From Xenopus tropicalis (Eukaryota; Chordata; Amphibia; Anura; Pipidae): 64,000 nt of DNA. Position 1 is the stretch's first letter. Each line of letters opens with the position of its first letter. Positions 25,101 through 40,100 of the stretch are shown here, one piece after another. Where the stretch lies: the NCBI RefSeq assembly GCF_000004195.4, contig NC_030679.2:147136243-147200242 (forward strand). The letters are read 5' to 3'. Position numbers and translations under genes: made by a program. The notes beneath the pieces were generated by a model. It searched no databases, was not told where the DNA came from, and saw only the letters and a list, made by a program, of their open reading frames with translations.

Positions 25101-28100
25101 TGCTGGTGTGCCAGCTCTTGTTGGCATGGTGCTTCCCCAATACCCGCCATATTATTGCCCAGTAATGGGGCAGGAAGGCAGGTAAAACCCCCATGTTGTA
25201 TACTTATGTACTATATCTGTCAGGCCTCGTACCTGCATGGACCTGTCTATACGCCGTCTCAGGCCTCGGATGGCATGCCCTTGCCCAGCGAAGCGGCACA
25301 TGTGGGGGGGCAGGGTGGGCAGCTTCTTTCCCAGCTCCTTGTTGACAAGATCCAGTTCGTCCTTGAACAGCTGGTACACTTGCACCGTCTTCTTATCAAA
25401 CGTTCGCTTGATGGCCTGCCAGGCAGAGGGTACATCATTAGCAGCAATCTGTCTCTCTGGCACAGCATATAAACACTCTGGCGACAGGTTAACTTGGCCT
25501 TGCCAACATTCTACTGCTCTGATTGGTACAGGTTAAGTTCACCCTGTCAAACTCGAATGTTTTGATTGGTTAACGGGCTAAAAATGGCTGCAGGCTTGTT
25601 CCCTTGGATACCGGCCAGGCAGCAGCGCTGTTATTACAGAGCTTCACACCACTAAAAATGGAGCAGTTATGAAGCTGAGGGGAAAAATAAATACACTAAG
25701 TAATAAGTTTGCATGAAATGAATTCCTTCCCGCTGTGTTTGTGCATTAGTGAGGGCAGTAACCCGCCGGTACCGTGTGAGTGTGCCAATCGGCTGCTCTT
25801 GCCTAGCCAAGGTGTGCGTCTCGGGGAGCCCAAATAGCATCCCTTTATCTGTGTTCCCTTTCAGAGATAAATGAATGTGACTTCTTTTGTCTGCGCTCGG
25901 CTTTTGCCGAAATCTATGTAAAAAAAACATTTTTCAACTGCAAATAAAGGGAAATGTATTTGGAAGGCGCACCTTTATGCTGGAGTGTGATTAATGTATG
26001 AGTCAAACTGAGCCGAGGCATCGCTCAATACAGCAGCACCATCCACAGGGAATAGGGCTGAAAGCACAATGGGAAGCAATGCCCGCTCTTTGGGCACCTG
26101 TTCAGCTGCCCTTTATAATACCCAGGCCTGGCTCTCACTGGCATTATTACCCCCCCCCCCCATGATCCGACTTGCACTTAATCTCAACTAAGATAATTAA
26201 TCCTTATTGGAGGCAAAACAATCCTATTGGCTTTATTATTGGCCAATACTGGCACTGATACAAACATAACTATGGCCTAATACTGGCACCAATACAAACA
26301 TAACTATGGCCCAATACTGGCACCGATACAAACATAACTATGGCCCAATACTGGCACCGATACAAACATAACTATGGCCCAATACTGGCACCGATACAAA
26401 CATAACTATGGCCTAATACTGGCACTGATACAAACATAACTATGGCCCAATACTGGCACTGATACAAACATAACTATGGCCCAATACTGGCACCGATACA
26501 AACATAACTATGGCCTAATACTGGCACCGATACAAACATAACTATGGCCCAATACTGGCACTGATACAAACATAACTATGGCCCAATACTGGCACCGATA
26601 CAAACATAACTATGGCCTAATACTGGCACCGATACAAACATAACTATGGCCTAATACTGGCACCGATACAAACATAACTATGGCCCAATACTGGCACTGA
26701 TACAAACATAACTATGGCCCAATACTGGCACCGATACAAACATAACTATGGCCTAATACTGGCACCGATACAAACATAACTATGGCCTAATACTGGCACC
26801 GATACAAACATAACTATGGCCCAATACTGGCACCGATACAAACATAACTATGGCCTAATACTGGCACCAATACAAACATAACTATGGCCCAATACTGGCA
26901 CTGATACAAACATAACTATGGCCCAATACTGGCACCGATACAAACATAACTATGGCCTAATACTGGCACCGATACAAACATAACTATGGCCCAATACTGG
27001 CACCGATACAAACATAACTATGGCCTAATACTGGCACCAATACAAACATAACTATGGCCCAATACTGGCACTGATACAAACATAACTATGGCCCAATACT
27101 GGCACCGATACAAACATAACTATGGCCTAATACTGGCACCGATACAAACATAACTATGGCCTAATACTGGCACCGATACAAACATAACTATGGCCCAATA
27201 CTGGCACCGATACAAACATAACTATGGCCTAATACTGGCACCAATACAAACATAACTATGGCCCAATACTGGCACTGATACAAACATAACTATGGCCCAA
27301 TACTGGCACCGATACAAACATAACTATGGCCTAATACTGGCACCGATACAAACATAACTATGGCCCAATACTGGCACCGATACAAACATAACTATGGCCT
27401 AATACTGGCACCAATACAAACATAACTATGGCCCAATACTGGCACTGATACAAACATAACTATGGCCCAATACTGGCACTGATACAAACATAACTATGGC
27501 CTAATACTGGCACTGATACAAACATAACTATGGCCCAATACTGGCACCGATACAAACATAACTATGGCCTAATACTGGCACCGATACAAACATAACTATG
27601 GCCCAATACTGGCACCGATACAAACATAACTATGGCCCAATACTGGCACCGATACAAACATAACTATGGCCCAATACTGGCACCGATACAAACATAACTA
27701 TGGCCCAATACTGGCACCGATACAAACATAACTATGGCCTAATACTGGCACCAATACAAACATAACTATGGCCCAATACTGGCACCGATACAAACATAAC
27801 TATGGCCCAATACTGGCACCAATACAAACATAACTATGGCCTAATACTGGCACCGATACAAACATAACTATGGCCTAATACTGGCACCGATACAAACATA
27901 ACTATGGCCCAATACTGGCACCGATACAAACATAACTATGGCCTAATACTGGCACCAATACAAACATAACTATGGCCTAATACTGGCACCGATACAAACA
28001 TAACTATGGCCCAATACTGGCACCGATACAAACATAACTATGGCCTAATACTGGCACCAATACAAACATAACTATGGCCTAATACTGGCACCGATACAAA

Positions 28101-31100
28101 CATAACTATGGCCCAATACTGGCACCGATACAAACATAACTATGGCCCAATACTGGCACCGATACAAACATAACTATGGCCCAATACTGGCACCGATACA
28201 AACATAACTAGGGCCTAATACTGGCACCAATACAAACATAACTATGGCCTAATACTGGCACCGATACAAACATAACTATGGCCTAATACTGGCACCGATA
28301 CAAACATAACTATGGCCCAATACTGGCACCAATACAAACATAACTAGGGCCTAATACTGGCACTGATACAAACATAACTATGGCCCAATACTGGCACTGA
28401 TACAAACATAACTATGGCCCAATACTGGCACTGATACAAACATAACTATGGCCCAATACTTGCACCGATACAAACATAACTATGGCCCAATACTGGCACC
28501 AATACAAACATAACTAGGGCCTAATACTGGCACCAATACAAACATAACTATGGCCTAATACTGGCACCGATACAAACATAACTATGGCCTAATACTGGCA
28601 CCGATACAAACATAACTATGGCCCAATACTGGCACCGATACAAACATAACTATGGCCCAATACTGGCACCAATACAAACATAACTATGGCCCAATACTGG
28701 CACCAATACAAACATAACTATGGCCCAATACTGGCACTGATACAAACATAACTATGGCCCAATACTGGCACCAATACAAACATAACTATGGCCCAATACT
28801 GGCACTGATACAAACATAACTATGGCCCAATACTGGCACTGATACAAACATAACTATGGCCCAATACTGGCACCGATACAAACATAACTATGGCCCAATA
28901 CTGGCACCAATACAAACATAACTAGGGCCTAATACTGGCACCAATACAAACATAACTATGGCCTAATACTGGCACCGATACAAACATAACTATGGCCTAA
29001 TACTGGCACTGATACAAACATAACTATGGCCCAATACTGGCACCGATACAAACATAACTATGGCCCAATACTGGCACCAATACAAACATAACTATGGCCC
29101 AATACTGGCACCAATACAAACATAACTAGGGCCTAATACTGGCACTGATACAAACATAACTATGGCCCAATACTGGCACTGATACAAACATAACTATGGC
29201 CCAATACTGGCACTGATACAAACATAACTATGGCCCAATACTTGCACCGATACAAACATAACTATGGCCCAATACTGGCACCAATACAAACATAACTAGG
29301 GCCTAATACTGGCACCAATACAAACATAACTATGGCCTAATACTGGCACCGATACAAACATAACTATGGCCTAATACTGGCACCGATACAAACATAACTA
29401 TGGCCCAATACTGGCACCGATACAAACATAACTATGGCCCAATACTGGCACCAATACAAACATAACTATGGCCCAATACTGGCACCAATACAAACATAAC
29501 TATGGCCCAATACTGGCACTGATACAAACATAACTATGGCCCAATACTGGCACCAATACAAACATAACTATGGCCCAATACTGGCACTGATACAAACATA
29601 ACTATGGCCCAATACTGGCACTGATACAAACATAACTATGGCCCAATACTGGCACCGATACAAACATAACTATGGCCCAATACTGGCACCAATACAAACA
29701 TAACTAGGGCCTAATACTGGCACCAATACAAACATAACTATGGCCTAATACTGGCACCGATACAAACATAACTATGGCCTAATACTGGCACTGATACAAA
29801 CATAACTATGGCCCAATACTGGCACCGATACAAACATAACTATGGCCCAATACTGGCACCAATACAAACATAACTATGGCCCAATACTGGCACCAATACA
29901 AACATAACTATGGCCCAATACTGGCACTGATACAAACATAACTATGGCCCAATACTGGCACCAATACAAACATAACTATGGCCCAATACTGGCACCGATA
30001 CAAACATAACTATGGCCTAATACTGGCACCAATACAAACATAACTATGGCCCAATACTGGCACCAATACAAACATAACTATGGCCTAATACTGGCACCAA
30101 TACAAACATAACTATGGCCCAATACTGGCACCAATACAAACATAACTATGGCCTAATACTGGCACTGATACAAACATAACTATGGCCCAATACTGGCACC
30201 AATACAAACATAACTATGGCCCAATACTGGCACTGATACAAACATAACTATGGCCCAATACTGGCACCAATACAAACATAACTATGGCCCAATACTGGCA
30301 CCGATACAAACATAACTATGGCCTAATACTGGCACCGATACAAACATAACTATGGCCTAATACTGGCACCGATACAAACATAACTATGGCCCAATACTGG
30401 CACCAATACAAACATAACTATGGCCCAATACTGGCACCGATACAAACATAACTATGGCCTAATACTGGCACCAATACAAACATAACTATGGCCCAATACT
30501 GGCACCAATACAAACATAACTAGGGCCTAATACTGGCACCGATACAAACATAACTATGGCCCAATACTGGCACTGATACAAACATAACTATGGCCCAATA
30601 CTGGCACTGATACAAACATAACTATGGCCCAATACTGGCACCAATACAAACATAACTATGGCCCAATACTGGCACTGATACAAACATAACTATGGCCCAA
30701 TACTGGCACCAATACAAACATAACTATGGCCCAATACTGGCACCGATACAAACATAACTATGGCCCAATACTGGCACCAATACAAACATAACTATGGCCC
30801 AATACTGGCACCAATACAAACATAACTAGGGCCTAATACTGGCACTGATACAAACATAACTATGGCCCAATACTGGCACCGATACAAACATAACTATGGC
30901 CCAATACTGGCACCGATACAAACATAACTATGGCCCAATACTGGCACTGATACAAACATAACTATGGCCCAATACTGGCACTGATACAAACATAACTATG
31001 GCCCAATACTTGCACCGATACAAACATAACTATGGCCCAATACTGGCACCAATACAAACATAACTAGGGCCTAATACTGGCACCAATACAAACATAACTA

Positions 31101-34100
31101 TGGCCTAATACTGGCACCGATACAAACATAACTATGGCCTAATACTGGCACCGATACAAACATAACTATGGCCCAATACTGGCACCGATACAAACATAAC
31201 TATGGCCCAATACTGGCACCAATACAAACATAACTATGGCCCAATACTGGCACCAATACAAACATAACTATGGCCCAATACTGGCACTGATACAAACATA
31301 ACTATGGCCCAATACTGGCACCAATACAAACATAACTATGGCCCAATACTGGCACTGATACAAACATAACTATGGCCCAATACTGGCACTGATACAAACA
31401 TAACTATGGCCCAATACTGGCACCGATACAAACATAACTATGGCCCAATACTGGCACCAATACAAACATAACTAGGGCCTAATACTGGCACCAATACAAA
31501 CATAACTATGGCCTAATACTGGCACCGATACAAACATAACTATGGCCTAATACTGGCACTGATACAAACATAACTATGGCCCAATACTGGCACCGATACA
31601 AACATAACTATGGCCCAATACTGGCACCAATACAAACATAACTATGGCCCAATACTGGCACCAATACAAACATAACTATGGCCCAATACTGGCACTGATA
31701 CAAACATAACTATGGCCCAATACTGGCACCAATACAAACATAACTATGGCCCAATACTGGCACCGATACAAACATAACTATGGCCTAATACTGGCACCGA
31801 TACAAACATAACTATGGCCTAATACTGGCACCGATACAAACATAACTATGGCCTAATACTGGCACTGATACAAACATAACTATGGCCCAATACTGGCACC
31901 AATACAAACATATACTGGCACCAGTGAAACTGACCAACCTGTTCCAGACTTACCTTTATACTTTCTCTATAATCCACATTCAGTCTTCCCTTTTCCAACC
32001 CACAGACCCAGAATATCCCACACAGCCCTGACAGGCCGCAACCTCAGGTTCCGTGGACTCACCTCCCGGGCCGACAGATGATGAAACACATCCAAAAGTT
32101 CGACACCCTCTTCGACCCCACGCACCGTCTCGAATGCCGTATTGATCAGATTCTGCATCATTACCTCCAGATCCTTCACGCCGGCCCGAAACCTACAGGA
32201 GGTTATCAGGAAAGGGTTAAGGCTAAACATACCTACAGCTACTGAAAAATCATGTTTTTATTTGAATATCCATAATAAAAATATAAAGACCCCATAAAGT
32301 TCCCCCTTTATGGGAACTTTATGGGGTCTGTATATTTTTAATATGGATATTTTAATAAAAACATGATATTTAATTACTAATATCCTGTAAACGATATCCT
32401 TATACACGGTGCTTAGTGATGTCATCAGTTATAATCTATAACCTATAGTTGAAAAATATTAGATTATTATAAGTTACATTGGAGTTCCATGAACTGTATA
32501 AAGCTTTTATATGGTCATGGAACTCCTCGGTGACATATAATGTCCTTATATTATACAATAGGGGGTGCATTATTAACTATATATATACAGTATGTACTTG
32601 TACTTTGTTACAAGTGCTTACTACTGCTTTGGCTGGGTGCTGTTTTCTCTACACTGGGCCCTAAAGAGACTGAGCCAGAAGGAACTCTGAGTATCACTCA
32701 TGTATTATAAGGGATAATGTACCCCCTACTGTAAATGATAAGGATATTAGCAGTCACTGAGGGGTTCTGTGCCCCCCATATAAAGGCACAAGGCTGCAGG
32801 CTGAGTTATACAGGGAACTCTGAGTATCACTCATGTATTAAAAGGGATAATGTACCCCCTACTGTAAATGATAAGGATATTAGCAGTCACTGAGGGGTTC
32901 TGTGCCCCCCATATAAAGGCACAAGGCTGCAGGCTGAGTTATACAGGGAACTCTGAGTATCACTCATGTATTATAAGGGTTACTGTACCCCCTACTGTAA
33001 ATGATAAGGATATTAGCAGTCACTGAGGGGTTCTGTGCCCATATAAAGGCACAAGGCTGCAGGCTGAGTTATACAGGGAACTCTGAGTATCACTCATGTA
33101 TTATAAGGGATAATGTACCCCCTACTGTAAATGATAAGGATATTAGCAGTCACTGAGGGGTTCTGTGCCCCCCATATAAAGGCACAAGGCTGCAGGCTGA
33201 GTTATACAGGGAACTCTGAGTATCACTCATGTATTATAAGGGATAATGTACCCCCTACTGTAAATGATAAGGATATTAGCAGTCACTGAGGGGTTCTGTG
33301 CCCCCCATATAAAGGCACAAGGCTGCAGGCTGAGTTATACAGGGAACTCTGAGTATCACTCATGTATTATAAGGGATAATGTACCCCCTACTGTAAATGA
33401 TAAGGATATTAGCAGTCACTGAGGGGTTCTGTGCCCCCCATATAAAGGCACAAGGCTGCAGGCTGAGTTATACAGGGAACTCTGAGTATCACTCATGTAT
33501 TATATGGGATAAGGCACAAGGCTGCTTCTTAGAATCTCTTTTCTGGTTGCTAAGGTCACTTGCTCTAGCAACTAAATTGCATTATACACCTCAAGTTGGC
33601 AAACCACTTGACAACAGACTGACTACTTACTACTGGTTCTGCGGAGCTGACTTACCTGTTGTAGTCATCGTGCCACGACGTGTTCTTTACATCCAGAATG
33701 GTTTTCTTGACAGCCTTGAGCTGCTGCAGGTTCTTGTGGAAGGTTTCCTCTATCTCCAGCAGGCTGCGTGTAACCGCTGGCCCCTGGGCCCCAGAGAAGC
33801 ACGGGAGTTGGCTCTGCTTGCCATCCTGCCAGCGGGCAAACTGCTCCTGGCACAGGCACACCTAGAATGGAAGGAATACGTGAACTAAGCTGTGGGAGCT
33901 CAGAGTTTGCAATCTAGTTACTATGGTAAATTACCCTAGCAACTGGCCCTGCTCTGTGTGTCTGAAATGCAGATGGAAGGGACGGGCTGGAAAGGCAGAT
34001 AGGCCAGAGCAATAATGAAGATGAAGCTTCAGGGTCAGCCTGCATTTTGGTTGCTGGGATCACTGTCCCTAGGCAACCAGATTAATGCAGGTTGGAGATA

Positions 34101-37100
34101 GGGGCAGAATAAGATGCTAAATATATATTAATAATAATAATTCTCAGAATGTGGAAGGATGCCCAACTCTGGGAAAGTATCCAATAGCAGCCAATCAGCA
34201 ATCAGCTATGATCAGTCATCTGCAGTGATACTAATGAAAGCAACGCTTTGATTGATTTGCCACAGACTATTAACCTGATGTAATAATTATATCTGTTTAT
34301 TTGTTTTCCTTCCCCTTTATAAGTCAGTATAATTGTGAAGTTACCCCTGATACAGAGGGGACTAGCACGGGCTTTAGAGAAGAGATCTCCTACAGAACTA
34401 CACATCCCAGCAATTCAGCTGGCAATGTAATAAGAATACAAATACCATCGCCCCCTGCATTCTGCCCTAGTTCAGCAACAACAGCTGGAGCGCAGGTTAA
34501 AAATCTCTGCCTGAGGATCCTAATGGCAGAATGTCTTTGCTGGAGGCGTTGGTGCTGCTACACTGGCACATAAGGGGTTACACTGACCGCTACCCGCCCT
34601 GCTTTTGGCCACGCGGCAGGTAAGGCTCAATGGTGCGCCGATCCTGTGCATTACTCCCCATGGCAACAAGCAATGCGAGTAGCGTTGCTAAGAGCTCTCC
34701 TGCTGCCCCAGTGAATAGGGATGGAGGCCACTTCAGCTCCACCATTATGTCCTTCCAGCAGAAGAGGGAGGGGCTTAAACTGTGCCGGAGGCGCACATCA
34801 TCCACTTTATCTGCTGATTCCTCAACCTTTCATACATCCTTAGCTACTGTATCTACTGCCCTTATATATACTGCCCTTATATATACTGCCCCTTATATAT
34901 ACTGCCCCTTATATATACTGCCCCTTATATATACTGCCCCTTATATATACTGCCCTTTATACTGCCCTTATATATAATGCCCTTATATAGACTGTCCCTT
35001 ATATATACTGCCCTTTATACTGCCCTTATATATACTGCCCTTTATACTGCCCTTATATATACTGCCCTTTATACTGCCCTTATATATACTGCCCCTTATA
35101 TATACTGCCCTTTATACTGCCCTTATATATACTGCCCTTATATATACTGCCCCTTATATATACTGCCCTTATATATACTGCCCTTATATATACTGCCCTT
35201 ATATATACTGCCCCTTATATATACTGCCCTTATATATACTGCCCCTTATATATACTGCCCTTATATATACTGCCCCTTATATATACTGCCCCTTATATAT
35301 ACTGCCCTTATATATACTGCCCTTTATACTGCCCTTATATATACTGTCCCTTATATATACTGCCCTTTATACTGCCCCTTATATATACTGCCCTTATATA
35401 TACTGCCCCTTATATATACTGCCCTTATATATACTGCCTCTTAGACTGCCCTTATATATACTGCCCCTTTATACTGCCCTTATATATACTGCCCCTTATA
35501 TATACTGCCCTTATATATACTGCCCCTTAGACTGCCCTTATATATACTGCCCCTTTATACTGCCCTTATATATACTGCCCCTTTATACTGCCCTTATATA
35601 TACTGCCCCTTATATATACTGCCCCTTGTACTGCCCTTATATATACTGCCCTTATATATACTGCCCCTTAGACTGCCCTTATATATACTGCCCCTTTATA
35701 CTGCCCTTATATATACTGCCCCTTTATACTGCCCTTATATATACTGCCCCTTATATATACTGCCCCTTGTACTGCCCTTATATATACTGCCCCTTATATA
35801 TACTGCCCTTATATATACTGCCCCTTATATATACTGCCCCTTATATATACTGCCCCTTATATATACTGCCCCTTATATATACTGCCCTTATATATACTGC
35901 CCCTTATATATACTGCCCTTTTATACTGCCCTTATATATACTGCCCCTTATACTGCCCTTATATATACTGCCCCTTATATATACTGCCCCTTTATACTGC
36001 CCTTATATATACTGCCCTTATATATACTGCCCCTTATATATACTGCCCTTATATATACTGCCCCCTTATATATACTGCCCCAGGCCCCATCACCCAGGAA
36101 GTGATACAGAGCTTCTGGCATCAATGGGAGCATATGGCACATTGGCGTATTCTGTGGTACTCACTACTTATTACACCCTCTGTGTCACCCTGCAGGGGGA
36201 GGGGCCGACTCACGGCTCCTTCTGTCTGTGTCACTGTGTCACCCTGCAGGGGGAGGGGCAGACTCACGGCTCCTTCTGTCTGTGTCACTGTGTCACCCTG
36301 CAGGGGGAGGGGCAGACTCACAGCTCCTTCTGTCTGTGTCACTGTGTCACCCTGCAGGGGGAGGGGCCGACTCACAGCTCCTTCTGTCTGTGTCACTGTG
36401 TCACCCTGCAGGGGGAGGGGCAGACTCCCGGCTCCTTCTGTCTGTGTCACTGTGTCACCCTGCAGGGGGAGGGGCAGACTCACGGCTCCTTCTGTCTGTG
36501 TCACTGTGTCACCCTGCAGGGGGAGGGGCAGACTCACAGCTCCTTCTGTCTGTGTCACTGTGTCACCCTGCAGGGGGAGGGGCCGACTCACGGCTCCTTC
36601 TGTCTGTGTCACTGTGTCACCCTGCAGGGGGAGGGGCAGACTCACGGCTCCTTCTGTCTGTGTCACTGTGTCACCCTGCAGGGGGAGGGGCAGACTCACA
36701 GCTCCTTCTGTCTGTGTCACTGTGTCACCCTGCAGGGGGAGGGGCAGACTCACAGCTCCTTCTGTCTGTGTCACTGTGTCACCCTGCAGGGGGAGGGGCA
36801 GACTCACGGCTCCTTCTGTCTGTGTCACTGTGTCACCCTGCAGGGGGAGGGGCAGACTCACGGCTCCTTCTGTCTGTGTCACTGTGTCACCCTGCAGGGG
36901 GAGGGGCAGACTCACAGCACCCTCAGTCTGTGTCACCCTGTGACCTTATACCTACCTCCAAGAGATCCTTACAGCGCTGTATGAATGCATCCACTTGAGC
37001 AAATATACTGGTTTGATCCAGAACCCATCCAGTTTTTGAAAACCTAAAAATCAAAACACTTGTTGATAATATCCTGGCCTTCGCTACAAATGAGCACAAA

Positions 37101-40100
37101 TATCATGGCCCCCTTCTGCCGATTCCTATTAACAGCTCAGTTGTGTTTCTAAAGCAGATATCTGAAAGGAATGATCAAACATATTGGCCACAAGGTATTG
37201 CTGAGCTACAGCTCTCAATGGGGCCTATTTATAAACACTGGGCAAATCTGCACCTGGGCAGTAACCCATAGCAACCAATTGGTTATTAGCGTTTTTCAGC
37301 CAGCTGCTGGTTGAACACTGAAAGAAATCATCCGACTGGTTGCCATGGCTTACAGCCCAGGTGCAAATTTGCCCAGTGTTTATAAATCACCCCCAATGTG
37401 TCACTGAGAGCCATATTAGTCTACTGTACTACTTCCATATGTCCCAATACACAAATGTTTCCATGTACATGTCTGCTGTGGACAATGGAAGTTTGGGATC
37501 CAGACAGAAAGTATAAATTATATGTATAACAAGTTAAAACAAATGCCCCAGCCCCACACACTCAGGAAGGGGAGTGGAAATCTGTGTATATACCAAAGGG
37601 GAATAGACACTCTCACACGTTTCAGTGCCTATGGCATTTTAGTATATATATATATAGAAAGTGTGAATGTAACAGAAAGGAACAGCTTGGGCACCTGGGG
37701 GCTACAAACCTGTGATGGATGCTGGCCGCAGTCAGGTAATGCTCCTTCCAGGCATTACAGCACATGATACAGTCCTTAAGCACCTGCCGACTTGATGTCA
37801 CGTAACCATCAAAGATGTGGTCTAGGGACACCTGGTGGCTGCACAGGTGGATCAGCTCATTACTAATCTAGGGAGACAGGACAGGTTCTGGTTACCAACA
37901 TTATTTATATAATCATTGAATAACTCCATTCAAAGTCATATATCAGAATGTAAAGGCAAAGACATTTATACAATAACACTATCCCATTAGGGTGAAGACA
38001 CACAGAGCTACTTAGTAGCAGCTACTACATGCCAAAAAATGCCCTGCCATTGACAATGCTGAGAACTGCCAGTAAATGATCAGCATTGTCTTTCAGCAGC
38101 CGTGACAAGTAGCTGCTACTAGTAGCTCCGTGTGTCTTCACCCTTAGGGCTCTGGCACATGGGGAGATTAGTCGCCCGCGACAAATCTCCCTGTTCGCGG
38201 GCGGCTATTCTCCCCGGATTGCCATCCCACCGGCGAAAATGTAAGTCGCCGGTGGGATGGCACACACTGCACAGGCGATTTCAGCAAATTGCCGAAAATG
38301 CCTCGCGAGGCAACTTCGGCGATTTGCCGAAAACGCTTGCGCAGCGTGTGCCATCCCACCGGCGACTTAAATTTTCACCGGTGGGATGGTAGTTCGGGGA
38401 GATTAGTCGCCCGTGACAAGGGAGATTTATCGCGGGCGACTAATCTCCCCCTGTGCCAGAGCCCTTAGGGTGAAGACACACGGAGCTACTAGTAGCAGCT
38501 ACTTGTAGTTTCTACTTAAATAGACAATGCTGATCACTTACTGATAACTGTCTCTACGTGTGTTTTAGTAGAGGCAATTCTCAGTACTGTCTATGGCAGG
38601 GGATTTTCTGGAGCTTAGTAGCAGTGACAAGTGCCGTGTGACTTTACCCTTAGTAATTATTGCTAAGGATCACCTCTTAGGGCAGGGGTACACGGGGAGA
38701 TTAGTTGCCTTGCGACAAATCTTCGTTGTCGCGGGCGACTAATCTCCCCGCAATGCCATCCCACCGGCTAGAATGTAAATCGCTGGTGGGATGGCATACG
38801 TGTCACTGCGATTCCCGCAGTCGCCCGAAGTTGTCTGGAGAGGAAACTTCGGGCTACTGCAGGACATCACAGCGATGCGTATGCCATTCCAATGGCGATT
38901 TACATTCTAGCTGGTGGGATGGCATTGCGGGGAGATAAGTCACCCACGACAACGACTAATCTCGCCGTGTACCCCTGCCCTTTGGTCCTTTCTTTCTCCA
39001 TTCAAACACTCACTGCTGCCTGACTCTTCCCTTCTCTGCCTGCTACGCACAACACACTTTTAGGGTGAAGACACACAACGTTACTTAGTAGCAGCTACTT
39101 GTCACAACTACTAAATGCCAAAAAAACACCTGCTATAGACAATACTGAGAACTAAGACGCACATAGAGACAGTTATCAGTAAATGATCTGTATTGTCTAT
39201 TCCTGTAGCCGTGACAAGTAGCTGCTACTAAGTAGCTCTGTGTGCCTTCACCCTTAGGGTAAGAAGCCATGGAGCGACTAACTCGCCTGAGACAGATCTC
39301 TGCTATCGCGGACGAGTAACTGACCCCAAAAAGGCTTTCCACTGGCAACAGTAGAAGTCACTGGTGGAAAGCCCTTCGCATCGCTGTGGTTTTTGAAATC
39401 TCGCAAAGTTGCCTGCAGGGTCGGGGGCACCGAACTGCAGAGATAAGTGACTTTTCTGTAAGGACAGCCTACAGTTGCACTACCCTGATGCGATTTATAA
39501 TGGGACAGAGACCATTGGAGCAGTTTGGTTCTGACCTTGCGAAACAGAGAGGTGAGTCTCTCCCGAGTGTTGTAGAAGGGTGAGTTGACCCAGATGACCC
39601 GGACCAGACTCAGAAGTCGTGGGAGCTTTGGAGGGATGTCCTTCAGGCTTAGGGAAGTCAGCTCTTCAAAGGGTGCCTTTAGCACTGATAGGAAGGAGAG
39701 GTTGGACTGAGCCTGGATGGTGCCCTCCTAATTGTGTGAGAGGGAAAAATAAACAGAATGAGAGATACATTTATAACTGTTATATGGGCATCGGAGAGTC
39801 TGCTTGGAAACCCACACACTTCACTTTTTCTTTCAGACACCCAGTATGAATTCATGCAAGCAAGGGGAAGTTATACCTACCCCACAATCCCAGAGGGTAT
39901 AAGTAACTGAGTGTGCTCATGGAAGCAAGGGGAAGTTATACCTAACACACAATCCCAGAGGGTATAAGTAACTGAGTGAGCTCATGGAAGCAAGGGGAAG
40001 TTATACCTAACACACAATCCCAGAGGGTATAAGTAACTGAGTGTGCTCATGGAAGCAAGGGGAAGTTATACCTACCCCACAATCCCAGAGGGTATAAGTA

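Noticed and set aside
35626..36998. Plus-strand frame of 452 residues and its partners (256-280 residues)
   Set aside because: It runs across two unrelated arrays (TATATA-rich and 54-bp), giving Tyr/Cys/Pro strings; not a protein.
38132..38392. Frames of 63-86 residues on both strands near 38.2-38.9 kb
   Set aside because: They are fold-back MITE sequence; the two strands give similar peptides because the element is palindromic.
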